Source: Planctomycetaceae bacterium (GTDB taxonomy: Bacteria > Planctomycetota > Planctomycetia > Pirellulales > Pirellulaceae). From it: a stretch of 64,000 nucleotides of DNA. Shown here piece after piece: positions 25,801-40,800 of the stretch (its first letter is position 1; the number at the start of each line of letters is the position of its first letter). The notes beneath the pieces were generated by a model, which did no database searches, was not told where the DNA came from, and was given only the letters and a program-made list of their open reading frames with translations. Where the stretch lies: contig JACKHM010000002.1 of NCBI GenBank assembly GCA_020638995.1, positions 1,178,001-1,242,000 on the forward strand. Reading direction: 5' to 3'. A program made the position numbers and the translations under genes.

Positions 25801-28800
25801 GCGGCCGATGTCGAACCGACTCCAATTACACTCAGCAGTTGGCCAACTTCATCGGTTGCCGAAACGGGCCCCGGCAGATCGTTGCCAACCAGCGTGATCG
25901 CGTCGAATACGAGCAGAACATCTTCATCAATCGACTGTGAATCGGGTCCCGGTACTGGCGGGTCGTTGACAGCGCTGATAGTAACCGTAACCGTGCCAAA
26001 CGCGCTCATTGGATCGGCAACCCCGGCCGTCAGTCCATCGTCGGTGACACGATAAACAAAAGTATCTGTTCCGACAAAATCAGCGGGTGGAGTATAGGTG
26101 ACGGTGCGGGCTGTCGTATCCAGAACAACTGCGCCCCCATTAGCACTGGACGCAGTTAAAGCACCCGTCGCCCCGACTCCCGATACGAGCATCGATTGTG
26201 GGCTCTCGTTGCTCGGACCACGCACGTCGTTAGACCGCAGCGTCGCACCGTTTATTACGATCGGCACATCCTCTGGCGTGTTCACGGCGTCGTTCAGCGC
26301 GGTCGGAGCATCATTCACCGCGGTGACGTTCAGCGGCACCGTCGACGTTGTAGTCAGCGTTCCCGACAATCCGGTACCTGCGACGATGCCAGTGTTGCTA
26401 AGATCGCTCACTTTGATAACAAGTGAATCGGGACCGTTGTAATTGAGGTCGCTTAGGTACTGCAAACCGGTTGCATCCGCCAGCATCGTGGCGAAAGATG
26501 CGGGAGTGCCTGTCACAACAACACTCTTCGAGCTGTTGCCTGAAATGCCTAAACCGATCAACGGATTGACCGTCAGTATGCCATGCGTGGCCTCGAAAGT
26601 AACCTCAAGCATACCGTTCGCGGTTTCCGCGACATCTGCGTCCGTAATCGTCAGACCACTCAGCGTCGTAGTGACATCTTCGGCCGCAGTTAATGAGGTC
26701 GCGCCGCCAATAGCGGGAGCGTCATTGATCGCCCGAACATTCACTGTGAACGTATCTTGAACCGTAACGCCAAAGGTGTCCTGCGCTTGAACAATAACTT
26801 CAGCAATGCCGTTTCGATTCGGCTGGTAATTGAGCGTAAGAATCGCCGACTGAGCCGTCTGCGAGATGCTCGTGGTGACAAGACCTTGTGTCGCCAACGC
26901 CGCTGAGTTCACAACGGACAATGTAAGACTGTCATTATCGAACGGATTAATATCTACATCATTGAAAACATTTGGAAACAACTCGATCTGTGTACTGGGT
27001 GCATCTTCGTCCACAGTAAAGTCAGCAACGGGGTTCGCAACAAACGGTGGATCGTTTACGGAATTGACGTTCAAGGTGAAAGTCTGTGGCAGCGACGTGT
27101 TGGCATGCGGCGCGGTGCCGTTTCCATCATCTCGTAAGCTCACAACAATCTTCGCTGTTCCATTCGTATCAGGGGCCGTGCGGAATGTCAGCTGACCGCT
27201 GGTACCGACGACATTAATCGCCGGCGGTACAGAGAACGCCAGGTTGCGAGTCGTCGATTGAACCGTCAAGTCAAAGGCCAGTGCCTGGGTGATCTCATCG
27301 CTTGGTCCCCGAGTGACGCCTGTCGCAAAGCCGGCGATTGTCACCAACTGTGCATCCTCGTTGATGGTGAGATCGATTACTCCCGGCGTAGCGACGTTCT
27401 GATCAACTAACTGGAATTGAGGTGCGTCGTTAATTGCATTCGCAGTGATCGTGAATGATTGTTTCGGCGACTTGTCATTGTTCGGCGGCGAAGCTGCCCC
27501 CGTTCCACTGTCATCGAGTTCCAGTGTGACGACAAAATTACCATTCACATTTGGAGCCAGCTGGTAGGTCAGAGTACCCGTCAGCGGATTGACAGCAGGG
27601 AACTGGGAGAATGCGGCGGACGCATCCGTTGTCGTCCCAGCAAAAGTCGTCGTGACATTGAATGTAAGCACCTGACCGTCTTCGTCAGATGGTGCTGCCG
27701 GACCTCGAGAGATGTTCGTGACAAATCCTGGCACGGTTTGGAATGGCGCATCTTCGTTAATCGTTTGACTCGTTCCGGCGATATTGAAGCTCGGGGGATC
27801 GTTAATCGCAGCCACGCTGATCGTCAGCGTTTCCGTCTGCGACATATTGACATTCGGGAATACGCCGCTGCCGCTGTCTTGCAGCGTAACTCTGAACACA
27901 CGGACGCCATTCGTGTCCGGAGCGGTTTCGTACGTTAAATTGCCCGTTACGGGATCGACCGCGGGTGGCGAGACGAACGCGAGATTGCCGATTTGGAGAC
28001 CCGACGTCACTGGGGCAACATTGAACTGTAGCACCTGGTTAATCTCGTCGGTCGCGCTCAGCGGTCCTCGCGAGATACCAGTTGCCCAGCCCTCGACGGT
28101 TTGCAGACGAGTATTGTCCTCCGGATCGAGCGCATCTTCGTTGATTTGCTGATTCGCTCCCTTCGTAAATCGAGGTGCATCGTTAACGGCGTTGACAGAG
28201 ATCGTAATGCGAATCGGAGCCGATGTATCAACGCCGGTCGCAACCAGCGCCCCCGCTTGATTGCGAGTTTCGACACCGCCATTGTCCATCACTGTGACAT
28301 CGAAAACGGCTTGTCCATTTGCGTTCGGCGCTGGCGTGTAACTCAAGTTACCAGTCGCCGGATTGATCACCGGTAAGACGCTGAATGCGAGATCCCCGGC
28401 ACCGGCAACCCGGGTGAGCACGAACGTCACAGCCTGGCCAGCCTCGTCAGTCGCTGTTGCTGGACCACGCGTCACATTGGGCAGCGAGACCAGTGGGATA
28501 GTTTGGAGGCCAGCGTCCTCGTTGATCGACGGCAGCGTCGGCTGTGTTATCGTAAAGGAAGGCGCGTCGTTGACGGGAAGGACCGAAATATCGATGACGC
28601 GTGTCGCCTGACGGGGTGGAGCAGGCGAGTTTCCAAGATCGTTCACCGTGACCGACACGCTGGCCAGCCCGTTGAAGTCTTGATTGCCGCGGAACACCAT
28701 TCCGCTGAGAACGGCATTCAACTGAGCGAGAGTTCCACGAAGCGTTACCGCAGAGGATCCATCTGCGCCTGCGATCCGCAAGAGAGCGGGATCCACTCCG

Positions 28801-31800
28801 TTCGCACCGTTCAGTCGAACGATTCCGTCGATGGCCGTAATCGCGACTTCCATGTTCGCATTGCCAACATCGGGATCGGCAATGCTGAGTCCATTGATTA
28901 CTAAGTCCGTATCCTCTGGCACTTCCTGTAACGGCAGCACCGAAAGTGTTGGCGCGTCGTTGACCGCCGCGACGGATATCGAAATGTCGCCGGTTACAAC
29001 AATCGGCGTCTGAGAATTCGGTGGGTCGGCATGTTGACCAAGGTCACTGAGTTCGACGTGGATACTGTCATTTCCGAAGAAGTCTTGAGCGCCGCGATAA
29101 ACCAAACCGCTGCCCGACAACAGAGTCGTCCTTATTCGAGCGGGGGTCGCGTTGATCGTGATTGTACTGGTGCCGTTTTGGCCGGTTCCCAAGTCCGTCG
29201 CTCGCAGGCCTCCGCTGATCGAGGTATTGATCGTCAGGAACGAGCCGGCATTCTGAGTCGATAGCGTTAGACGAACGAGGTCGTTAGCTCCCAAATCCAC
29301 ATCGGATACGTCAATGCCCGAAATCGACTTGGCGATGTCCTCTAAAGCCAGCTGAGTTCCGGAAGGAATTGTGAGTACAGGTGCATCGTTCACAGCAGCG
29401 ATCGTGACCGTGAAAGACGTCTGTGCAATTCGCCCCGCCTGATCGGTCGCAGTGACCACGACAATAGCCGATCCATTCTGGTTCGGTTGCGGATCCAGCG
29501 TGATCATCGAGCCAGTGATGCTCAGAGTAACTACGTTGGGGTTGGCTGACCTGGCGACATCCAGCGACGCCGTATATGTCAACATATCTCCGTTGACACC
29601 GATATCGTTGTCACCAAATACAGGAATTCCTCCGAGGTTATCGAGGTCAACGGTTAGATTGACCCCGTCCTCGGTTCCAAGTTGCGTCGGCACTCCGGTT
29701 GTATCAAAAGGAGGTGAAACAAACGGTGGTTCGTTGGGCAGGATGCGAACCGCATAGTCTTCGACTTCGCCGTCCACAACCAAACCTGTCGGGAACGTCG
29801 AACCGACTCGTGATATTCGGAATCGTGCGTAAGTATCCCCAAGAGCGGCGTTTATTGGGACCGGTGTTGGATTTAAGAGATTCTCGCCAGTGACAACAGG
29901 TACGCTATCCAAGATCTTCTCGCCAAAATCGTCCCAATCCCCGTCCTGGTTGAAGTCCACCCAGCCATCGACGAAGCCGAAGTCCGAGGCCGTAACGCGC
30001 AGAATTGGTGAGAAGTCCGGCGTGAGAATGCCCCCAAAGACGACTCCATCGTCATCGTCTCCCGCGGTGTCCGTATCATCGCCATCAGCGAGCAGGGTTG
30101 GCTGACCATCGAGTTCGACGTCAACTAACGAACCGAGCCGCAAACCGTTGCTACTTACGATGGCATGACGAGCTCCATTATTCGCCAGCAACGTGTCGTA
30201 GGATGCGATTGCGCCCGCTACGCCATCCGGCGCATCGCCGTAGTCGAGCGTCACACCGGGTGTAAGAATCGTAAAGCGTGTATCGTCTGGCGGCCGATTC
30301 GGCTGGAGCGTGTTTCCTGCAACGTCCTTGACACCCGCGAGGAACGAGTTGGACAGGCCGAGCACGGCCACCGCACCATCGATGAATATCGTTTGTCGAT
30401 CGCGAGGAGTGGCAGCCACGCTCGCCAACGTGCTGGAGCGAATCGCATTGAGAAGCGCCCCTTGCATCTGAGCGATTGTGAAAACGCTCGACGACGGGCG
30501 GAACAACACAGCGATGGCGCCCCCGGGAACACCGACCGACGTCAACCCACTGTTACCCAAATTGATGGAATGACGAGCGGTCTCGCCTAAGGTGATGGCG
30601 CCGCCACCAGCATTGACTGGGTTCACACCGATTCCGGCGTTTCGGATCACCGTCACGATCGCGTCTGCGACTTGATCTTGGGTCAACGTATCCAAGACAG
30701 CGATTGCAACATTGCCTTGGGTAACCGAGCCATCTTTGTCGAACTCGAAAGTGACTGAATTCGTTCCATCGTCGATCGTAAATGTACCAGCGTCACTGAT
30801 TACCGAACCATCACCCGGCACAAAAAGTGTGATCGCCGGATCGACACCTGGCTGGCCCTCGAGAACGATCGTCGAAAGCGTCGTATCAATCGTGTGGCGG
30901 ATTTCGCCCCCGACGTTAACCACTCCACCACCGAGATGCAAAGCCCCTGTCAGGCCTAGTCCCGAGTTCCGAATTGCCGCCTCTATATCGTCGGCAATTT
31001 CAGTATGTGCTCGACTCGGAGCAACATTGATGACAGTCGTACCCGAGCCCACGACGCCGTTGCTATCAAACTCAAGTATGACTTGGTTTGTACCGTCGCC
31101 GATCACGATCGTTTCGCCATCCTGCACACCCGCCGGCTGACCGAGTTGAGTTAGCGAGCTTCCACTGACATCGAGCGTATGATTCGGACGACTACCGAGA
31201 TGCACAGCACCACCAGGCAACGTCTTTGGCGAGAGCCCCAGCGCGGCCTGCGCGACCAGTGCATCAACGATTTTCATGGCAATGTCGTCAGCTGTGTCGC
31301 CGGGCACGAGGCTGATCGCTTGATTCAGAGAATTGCCATCAAAGTCGAACTCGAAGACAACCGTCGTGGCACCATTCGACACCTGGAAAGTGTCGCCGTC
31401 GGAGACCGCGGCCCAACCTGCCGCGGGTACTTCAATCGTTAATGACTGAGGCACGTTCAGCGTGAAGCCGCTTTCGAACTGGAATCGTTGTGTCGCGCCG
31501 GTTGCATCGGTGACGACGAATTGATCACCGTCTCTTACCGTGTCTGCACTCGGAACGCTAACCACGATTCGGTCGCGATTGTTAACACTGATTTCGTAAA
31601 CGCTACCAGAACGCCAAATGCCAGAGACCGGCGTAAAGCGAATGGTGTTGCTTGTCGCGTTGAACCCAAAGATGTAGTCGACCCCATCAACCAATGTCCG
31701 CCCGTTCTCGGTTAAGACAAAGGCCTGACTGGTAATCGTATTTCGGTCTGGGCCCGTACCATCGCCGTCTTCGATTAGAATCTCAAACCGAGAAAGTGTA

Positions 31801-34800
31801 CCGCTGTCCAATCGCACAAACGTCGCACTTCGATCCAGATCATTTCCCTCGGCATCGTCATCACGCGGGTTCACGAGGATCGCAGACGGTCCCGAGACGT
31901 CCGAACGATCTAGACCGCCACGATCCTTGAAGACATTCGAGCCTTGTGCTGCTGGTGTACTGACCAACGGATCATCGACTCGCAGTTGTCCAAACGCGTC
32001 ACGATCCGGAGCCAGAATCGGGGAGGGGCTGATGCCAAGCGGCGCCTTGATCCGATTTGCAAAGTCATCTCGATCCTGCAAGGAGTCGAGTGAACTATCG
32101 ATGGCTTTAGAATTGGCTTGCGGGTAGAAGTTCCGACCGGCAGCATTGACGAACAACGGATCGGAAGCCCCGAGCACGATCGGTGCAGATCCAACCCCGG
32201 TCGTAGAATCAAAGACCGTGCTTCCGATGACACCATTGAAACCGTTGTCTTTGAACAGCGTGGCACCGATAACGGTTGAAAGTGATGTGTTATCAACCCT
32301 TATCCCAATGAACGAACCGGAAACAATGTTATTAAGCAGCGTCGGGCTCGCGGATTGCTCCACTTGAATGCCCACAGTAGCTGCCAGATCGCCGTAAATT
32401 GTGTTGTTCACAATGCGTCCGAACGACACTGCGCCGGGTTGGCTATTGTTTGTATCACCACTGAACAGGATGCCACCCTGACCACCGCCGGAAATCACGT
32501 TATTCACGATGACAGGACCAGGCGCGAGACGCTGGTTGTTCGTGCTATCAAAGTTAATCGGTGGGCCAGGATGCGCCATGGTGCCGGCCAACGTCGCTAG
32601 ATCGTTGCGCGTCCGAGCGCCGGCATCCGCGATGATTCCAAAGTTTTGGGAGTCTGTGATTTGATTCGAATGAACGACAATCTGGCCTTGGTCGCGAGGC
32701 GTGTTTTGATCGCTTTGTCCAGACCCAGCGATGGCCGTAATCGCTTGATCACCTCCCAAAACCGCAGCCACGCCACCATCGGCAGGTAGCCTACTGAATG
32801 TGTCAATGACCTCGCGGCCACTGTCGAACATGATCGTCGCTGTCGTGCCGGCGAGGTTTCGTCCGAGAGCGGCACCGAAGCGATTGAAGAATGTGCCATC
32901 GGAGATGTCGAGACCAAAGACAAATTTTTGTCCGGCACCGAATCGAGAAAAATCAATCGTGAGGGAATCGGGATTCAGCGACGTAAACGTCGCTCCAACT
33001 TGGTTCGAACTGCGATGGATGTTAAAGCCCTCGGTTCCGGCTTTCAGCACGGTATCGAAGCTCAAGCCAGACGGAAGATCAAGCGTGATTGACGTAATCT
33101 TCTCGCCGGTTTGCGAAGTGTTCTCGATACGGAACACTTCATCGTTATCGAAGGCGTAGCCTGAATTCACTTGGGCATTCACGCCCAACTCGCCGCGGAA
33201 CACCGCATCGCCAATCAGGTCGACCATCGAGCCCGTACTCGCCAAGCCGCTGTCCGTGCCATCAGTCAGTGCCGCGGAAATCGCGAAGCCGCCCGCCAAA
33301 TGTTCGGCATTGATGGCATCACGAATTCGCTCTGCCATGCGGTTAATATTGTCCGATGGGAGAAAGGCAATTTTTACGTGACCTGGTGTTACGCCTTGCC
33401 CAGTCGTACCGGACAAATCGTCAAATTCAAAGACTCGCGGATGGACGCCGTCTGAAATCTCGAATGTATCGCCGTCTGCGATGGTTGCTCCAGGCTTCGC
33501 GATCACCGTGTATTGCGCCGCAGAGCGCGAGTTCGTATTGATCCCCTGCAGCACCAGTACGCCCGAGGGACCCGCGAAAGTGCCTGTCGCAAATTCTCCG
33601 AAGTCGTCGCCTGCGCGAATTTCAAGTTGATAATCCCCTACGAGGGTCTCATCGTGAAAACTCTCAAGTTCATCGTTCAGCAACTCGAAGTTCTCATCGA
33701 TCGTAGTATTGTTGCCCGAATTCAGCACCATTTCGCCGCGTTCAGCAAACCCGATGATGACATCGTCGACGTAAACACCCTCATGCGCGTTGTCCCTGGC
33801 CCGCAGAGCACCAGGATAGGCGGAGGAGTTGACGCGGGAAAGAGAGTAAGCCCCGAACTCGTCACCTGCCAATCGGTCCTCGAAACCGAGCAGATTAATA
33901 CCGAACGGCCCAAGATCTTGGCTGACTAAACCGCCACCAATCAATCGCACCAAATCTTTCTCGGTGCTAACCGCGTTGTTCGGCGATTCCGTTGACAATG
34001 CAAATGTGCCGGAAGCATCCACAACGACATCTCGTCCGCTCAGTTCGACTCGTCGTCCGGAAACAGAGGTTGTAATGTCCAGGTCCGCCGATCGGATCGC
34101 ACTCGAAATTGCTTGAGCGGCCATACTTGCGGTGAACGCCGGTGTCGGCGTGTAAGGAATGACGATCACATTGGGCGTAGATGCTCCGATCGTTCCCGAT
34201 TGAGTCAATGTCGCCGTCCCTGACGTATCGACGAACTGGGTAGTGCCGGATAGCTGGATTCGACCACCTCCTAAACTCGCCGGTACGACGCCCGTCGAAG
34301 AGAGACTGATCTCTGTCACAATATTGCGAGCGATCTGCAGCTTCGTTGCAGGGAGGCTAGTTTGTGTGAGCGAAGGAGCGGACGTTAGCGAAAGGTTGTT
34401 GCCGTTCGCATTGAGACGCACGACGCCAGTGCCCGAATTGACCGCGGTTAGTCCAAGCCCTGCAGCATTCAAGGCCGTAACGATAGCATCGACGATCTGG
34501 TCTTGCGTCGAAGCCGGTCCAATCGTGTCATCGACAAACGTGATTCTTCGGTTGGCATTACTCGATAGCAAGCCATCACTATCAAATTCGAATGTGAGCG
34601 GAATGCCTCCCTGTCCATTGTCAATCGTGAATATCTCGCCATCCGCGATGCCACCTAACGTCGTGGCACCTCCGTTTACGGGAACTGCGATGCCGATGTC
34701 TACTATCGCGACTCGATTTGCTCCGGTTGCAGTCACGCCGTCGGCGTCGAATTCGAAGACCGTGTTACCGCCTCCAATTCTATCGTTAATTAAAAATGCT

Positions 34801-37800
34801 TCGCCGTCCGAAATCGAATTCGTTAATCCACTTCGCGTCACGCTTGAATTGAAAGGCAGCGAGAGCGTGTGGTTTGGCAAAGCACCGAGCACAACTTGAC
34901 CATTGCCGATGTTGCTTGGATTCAAGCCAATTCCCGCAGAGGCTAAAGCCTTTGCCAAGCTCTTGGCGATGTCATCCTGTGTGTCAACAAACACGAAGGG
35001 GATCGGAATGTTCGACCCCGTAACAAACCCATTGTCATCAAACTCGAACGTCGCGAATGAAGTTCCGTCACTGATGGTGAATGTCTCGCCATCGTTCACC
35101 AAACCAAAAAATCCGCCGCTGCTTGGAATCTGCAACGACAATGGATCGGGTACCTGTAAGGTCACTCCTGCATCAAACTCGAATGTCGCTGAATGCCGTT
35201 CGTTGATGCTGACTTCCAATTCATAAAAACCAGTCGACGTTGCCGAGGCTCCGCTTCCTTGCAGAAATGGGTTATAGGCGTTATTGGAATCGGCACTCAC
35301 ACCGATGTAGTAGGTACCGGCCGTCGCGACAGTCGTGCTCAAGAACGAGTCCGTCGACGCCAACTCGCCATGGGCAACGCCGTCATCATTCGTGGCGACG
35401 ATCGCGCCCGTCGAATCGAACAGCACCAAAGTCGAGTCCAGCGTCGATCCAAGTTCTGCGGCATCGATGTCGATGTTAATCGTGTCACCAGCGAGCAAAT
35501 TGACTCGAACGAAATCAACATCCAACGCCGAATTCGTTGTAACTTGGAAATTGTCACCGATCTGGCCCGAGGCCAAATAGTAGCCCGCGCCGCCGGTGAG
35601 TCCGCTGCTCACAGATTGAAAGATCGTATCGTTCGGCTCAAAGAACAAATTGCTGCTCGGCTGAATGTCAGGTACATTCGAGACGGTAAACGTGTCGCCG
35701 TCCGAGATTTGCGATCCGTCTCCCGCCAGTATCGTCGTCTCGTAACCCGCGAGTGCGATCGAAGCGGCACGCGCTATGGCGTCGGCCACTTGGGAATCGG
35801 ACATCGAAGAATTGATATGAACCGGCGTGTTGCCTGAGGCCACTCCTTGACCACCCTCGATGAACGAAGCTGGTAAATCAGCACTCCTGGCCAAAGCGAT
35901 CCCGGGGATGTTGACGCGATTTTCGCTTCGGAAAATACCGCCTGAGGTAACAAATGTTCCACTACCGTTGACGGAGATTTCAATATCGTATGCGCCGGTG
36001 CCGCTTTCGTTGGATACGAGAACGAAGTAGCGGCCCGCCGTCGTCACAGTCGTTTCAAGGTAGGGATCAAGTGAAAAGGCCTCGCCCGGAGCCGGGTCGT
36101 CAAAGCTAATTGCGATGTACCGTGTAAAGGCAGGGTCCACAAGCCCCATGTAGGTATCAAGTGTTGAACCAAATGTATCAACATCAATCGAGATCGTGTC
36201 ACCGGCATTTAGGTTGACCGCAATCAGATCATATTCGAAGCCAGTGTTTATCCCGTCGCCAATGATACCTGATCCACGAAATGCTCCAGTGCTATTGAGA
36301 CCGCTGTCGAATGGGGACGAGATTTCGTTTGGTTCGGTAATGAACTGCGTAGCGATCACGCCTCCGCTTGTCGCCACGCCAACACCCATGATCGCCGCCT
36401 CGATGTTCTGAGCAACCTCATCCGCGCTCATCGTGGTTGCAAATAAAACCGGCACGATGCCATCGGGAAGAATCGGCGAAGTACCAGGGCTGAACGTCGC
36501 ACCGGTTCCCAGGGTCACCATAGATCCCGTAGCCGTACCCGACGTCCCGGTTGCCGAGACGATCGCGTTAGCGATCGTCAGCGCCATCTGGTCCGCGTCA
36601 GCAGACGGTACAAAGGCGACTCGCACCGCGCCCGAGGTTGTAATCCCAGCTTGACCAGAAACCACTAACGTCGAAGCATTCGTGGTGTCAATCGTGTGTG
36701 CGTCGCCGCCGAGATGAACAACTCCGTCTCCAATGTTAGTGGCGTCCAGTCCGAGTGTCGCAAACGTGCCATCCACAGCATTGGCAATTCGATCCGCGAC
36801 TTCGTCCTGGTTGAGTGCTACGCTAAAGTTGCTCACTCCGTTCGAACCAGCCGTATTGAGTGACGTTGTCGGAGCCGTGTTCGTGAGTAAGATTTGGCCT
36901 GGTGAACGGAGCGCCGCGGTGAACGCGAAACCGCTGGCCTGAATTGCATCCAAGGTTCGCTGCGTCACCACGCTCTGAGCGAGCGACCGCGTGCCTGCGA
37001 CCAGCGTTGATCCGCTTGGTACCGTCAACGTGTGCCCCGCCGTTGAATTGACAAGAACCACGCGTCCCGAACCTTCATTCTGCGCGGTCACATTCAATGA
37101 GCCGACATTGGTAATTGCCGTCGCGATCAAATCAGCGACTTCTGCTTGCGTCAATGCGAGCTTGGACTGAGTCAAATTGGGAGAACCCGTCAAATCGACG
37201 GAAACCGACGGAGCCGGGTTTACGAGTTGTACCGTCGCCGTACCAGTAAGAATCGCGGTGACACCAATTCCTGCGTTGTTGATTGCCGCCACCATCGCGT
37301 CTGCCACGTCGCTCCGCTGAATCGCCACTAGCGACATATCAATAGGAACGGGCAGATGTCCACCAGAGACAGTTCCAGTCGTATTGAACTCAAATGTTGT
37401 GGTCGTACCTCCGACGGTCACAGCAAAAAAGTCAGTATCGACCACGCCACCCGGCCCGACCCCTGGAAAGGGCACGTCAATTAGGATGTGATCCGTAATG
37501 TTAATCAACTGATTATCAGGGATCGTATTCAAGTCGGCATCGACAAACAGCCCGTTGTTATTCAACTCGAAGACAACATCGGGGCCACCCAACCCGTCAT
37601 TGACTGAGAACTGCTGCCCGTCTGCTACGCCTCCGACGCTGGTCCCTGCGGTCGGCACTTGGAGAAATCGTTGATCGGCGATGTCGATACGCGTATTGCT
37701 ACCGGCGAAATTGCCGTCACGGTCGTATTGGAACGTCGCTGCCGTCCCGAGCCCATCGTTGATCGTAAACGTATGCGCATCGTTGATCTGACCGATCCCC

Positions 37801-40800
37801 GTACCAACACTGGCTACAGTCAGCACCCGATTGGGAGCTATATTTACCGCGGTCCCTCCACTCGTGACGCCATTTGAGTCAAACTCGAAAACGACACTTG
37901 TCGCTCCACCATCGGTGACGGTGAACGAGCGACCGTCTGTGACCCCACCGGGGGCGGCGCCTACGGCGGGAACTGTCAACAAGAAGCCGCTATCAAGTTC
38001 GAAGGTGATCGGGTCTGCGGCGACACCATCGTTCACCTGAAATACATCGCCATCGCTGAATTGATCGCCGGCGGATACGGACAACGCCCGCGTAAAGAAA
38101 CCGTCGGCGTTAAACTCGAATGTCACCGCAGGATCGACACCGTTATCGAGCGTAAACGTGTCGCCTTGTTTTATGTTCGCTCCGGTCGGCGCCACTAAAG
38201 TGATACCTGACTCGAATTCGAGGTCCGAAACTGTAAAGTTGGCACCGCCGCTGAGAGTCACGATCTGCGCATCGCGAATGTCCGCACCGGGGATTGCACG
38301 AAGTTCTTCACCGGTCGTGGTAATATCACCCAGATCGAAAGATGCGGCTGTGCTGAAATCGAATCGCAGCTTGAGATTCTTTTGCCCCGCAAACCGATCC
38401 AACTCGATGCGAGCTTGGCGGAATTGCAAATCGCCATTGGTCAACGTCGCCGATTCGAAGAGCGGTTGAACGCAGGGGGTGTTGCGGTCGTCTTGGCTCA
38501 CGAAGAGGGCGTCGGGATGATTGCACGACAAACCAAAGTTGGATGCGTCGTCCTGGCCAATATCGAATTCGTCCGCATTCACATCGCTTTGGAACAAATC
38601 GCTAGTCGCTACCAGCGTGGTCTCGCCGTCTTCATTAACTACGTAAACCCGGAATGCGTCGCGCATGGGATTCACGGTGCCGGTGGGATCGTACTCGGTA
38701 TCTTCGGTGTCGAGGGCATAGTTGAAATACAGCACAGGTTGATCTGCAGCCACATAGCCTTCCAAGCTGAACGGGTTACTCATCAAGGTCCCGTGAGCGC
38801 CGCCGGGGAAGTTATAGTCGCGGATACGTTGATTGAAGTTGCCGCCGCCAATTCCATCACTAGAGTTATTGCCGCCGCCAAATTCTTCGTTCCCGAAGTA
38901 GAAACTTGTCCCACCGGTAACACCTCCACGACCGTCCAGCGTCGGCTCGATACCGTGCCCCGGGTCGGTGCCGCGGTTGCTGGTTACGTGCCACAGATTC
39001 TCGTCCAACGTGGAAAAATCGAGGCCCGTCACGCTGGACAGGCCGGTCGAGACAAAAAGCGCACCGTTCTCGAAGATCGGTTGCAACGCGCCAACCGTAT
39101 TCAAAGCATAAAGGTCGCCGCTTCCATCGATACCAAACAAAGTATTTGCATAGGCGCCATTGGACACGTCCGGGGGACCGAATGTTAAACCTTCAAAGAG
39201 AATAGGTGAGCCAAAGTCACCGACCAACAAGTCGACTGCCGAAGATTCGACATAGTCGCCAACATTGCTTCCGCCAAACCCAAAGAGATCGACCTCATAC
39301 AGTCCGCCCCGGTCAGACACGGCATAGGCGATTCCAAAGTTATTGGGCTGAATCGCTAATCCAGTAATGTCACCACCAGGTCCGAAGCCATCAACTTCCA
39401 GATCTTGCAGCGCGAAGCCATCGCCATCAGCGGTAGATCCCGCGATGATACTTCCCGATGGTCCTGGTGCAATGCTGGCTCCCAATGGATTGACCAGTCG
39501 AATGTCCAACGCCGGGGCGCGAGTTCCGCTGAGAAACTGCGACACCGTGGTTTGGGTCACTTGAAATGCGGCAAACGCAGGGTTGGTCAATGCCGCTTGA
39601 TTCCAGGCCGTTCTCAATCCACTCGCTACTTCAAATTCGAGATTCGTCGCCCCAAAAGCACCGGAAGCTACATAGCTGATGCTATCTTCACCCAACATGA
39701 GCGTGAAACGATCACCGACGCCTACATTCTGCGGAACGACTTGAGTCGAAGTGAGGATCTGGCCGCGGTCGAACTCCTGCATACCACCACCAGACAGCCG
39801 ACCGACGTTATTTGCTTTGTCATTTCCAGGAATAGAACCGTCGCGAATGTCGAAGTTAAAGAGAACATTCGCGCCGTACTCAAAACCCGCGCCGGACGTG
39901 GCGTCGTCCCGAGTACCGACGAAGTAGCCGTCGTTGTTGCCAGTACCTCGGTAGGCAATCGCGTTGATTCGGAAACCTACGCCATCGTTGTTATTTCCAA
40001 GAGGCGACACATCCAGTCCTGTGCCGGCCGCATCGAGAACGTAGGTGATGAGATTCGTACCGCCGGCATTTGTTCTCAGATTAGTCGCCGTCTCATAGTT
40101 AATGTTGAAGTAGTCGCGAGTATCGGCATCAGCGGTATTGCCGTTCTGTGCAGCTGTCTGGAATGCGAACAACCGACCGTCCGCACGCATCGCAATGTCG
40201 CCGGATCGGCCTGGGAACGATCCGATCGTGACCTCTTGAGTTCCCGTAAACGGATCAACCATGTAGACCGACGATGCCGTTCCTCCAAACAAGCCACCAT
40301 CTCGGCTGACAAAAAGATTCACATCACCGAGGTGGAAGGGAACGGCGCTCGTGCTATTGGTGTTAGAGCCCGTGTTAAAGTTCGAACTGTCAAACAACAC
40401 GGGCAGTTGTTCATTTCCAATTGGATTTGTGAAATCAAACGACGAAAAGGAAAAGTTGCCATCGATATGATCTTCCGCAATTCGTTCCACAGAATTAATG
40501 GGTTCGAGCCGCACGTCCTGGTTGGCAGAGTTTTCCTTATAGAATTGGTCGAGAACTTGAGGCGAGTGGCTGTTGGCAGTAACAACGGCGTAGTACGTAA
40601 CCGGGTCTCCCCCAAAACCAAAACCAAAACCGTCTCGCGGTGAATTTACGTTTTCTGGCAAGTACACAGGCCCGATGTACGGATCGAGCGTTCCGTAGGA
40701 TTGCCGCGCGAGATCATCCAGGTCCGCACCTTCGAGAGGACCACTTTGATCCTCGGCGATGTTTGAATTACGGCCCGCTAGAATCAAGCGAGTGATGTTG

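Noticed and set aside
23410..29740. Periodic repeats as a possible CRISPR array or DNA satellite
   Set aside because: The period (about 260-390 bases) follows protein domains, the DNA of the units is diverged, and the frame is open throughout.
39405..40643. Long plus-strand frames inside the giant genes (412 codons here, 413 at 45744-46985)
   Set aside because: They are antisense to coding repeats, lack ribosome-binding sites, and have Arg/Val-rich products typical of antisense frames in this base composition.
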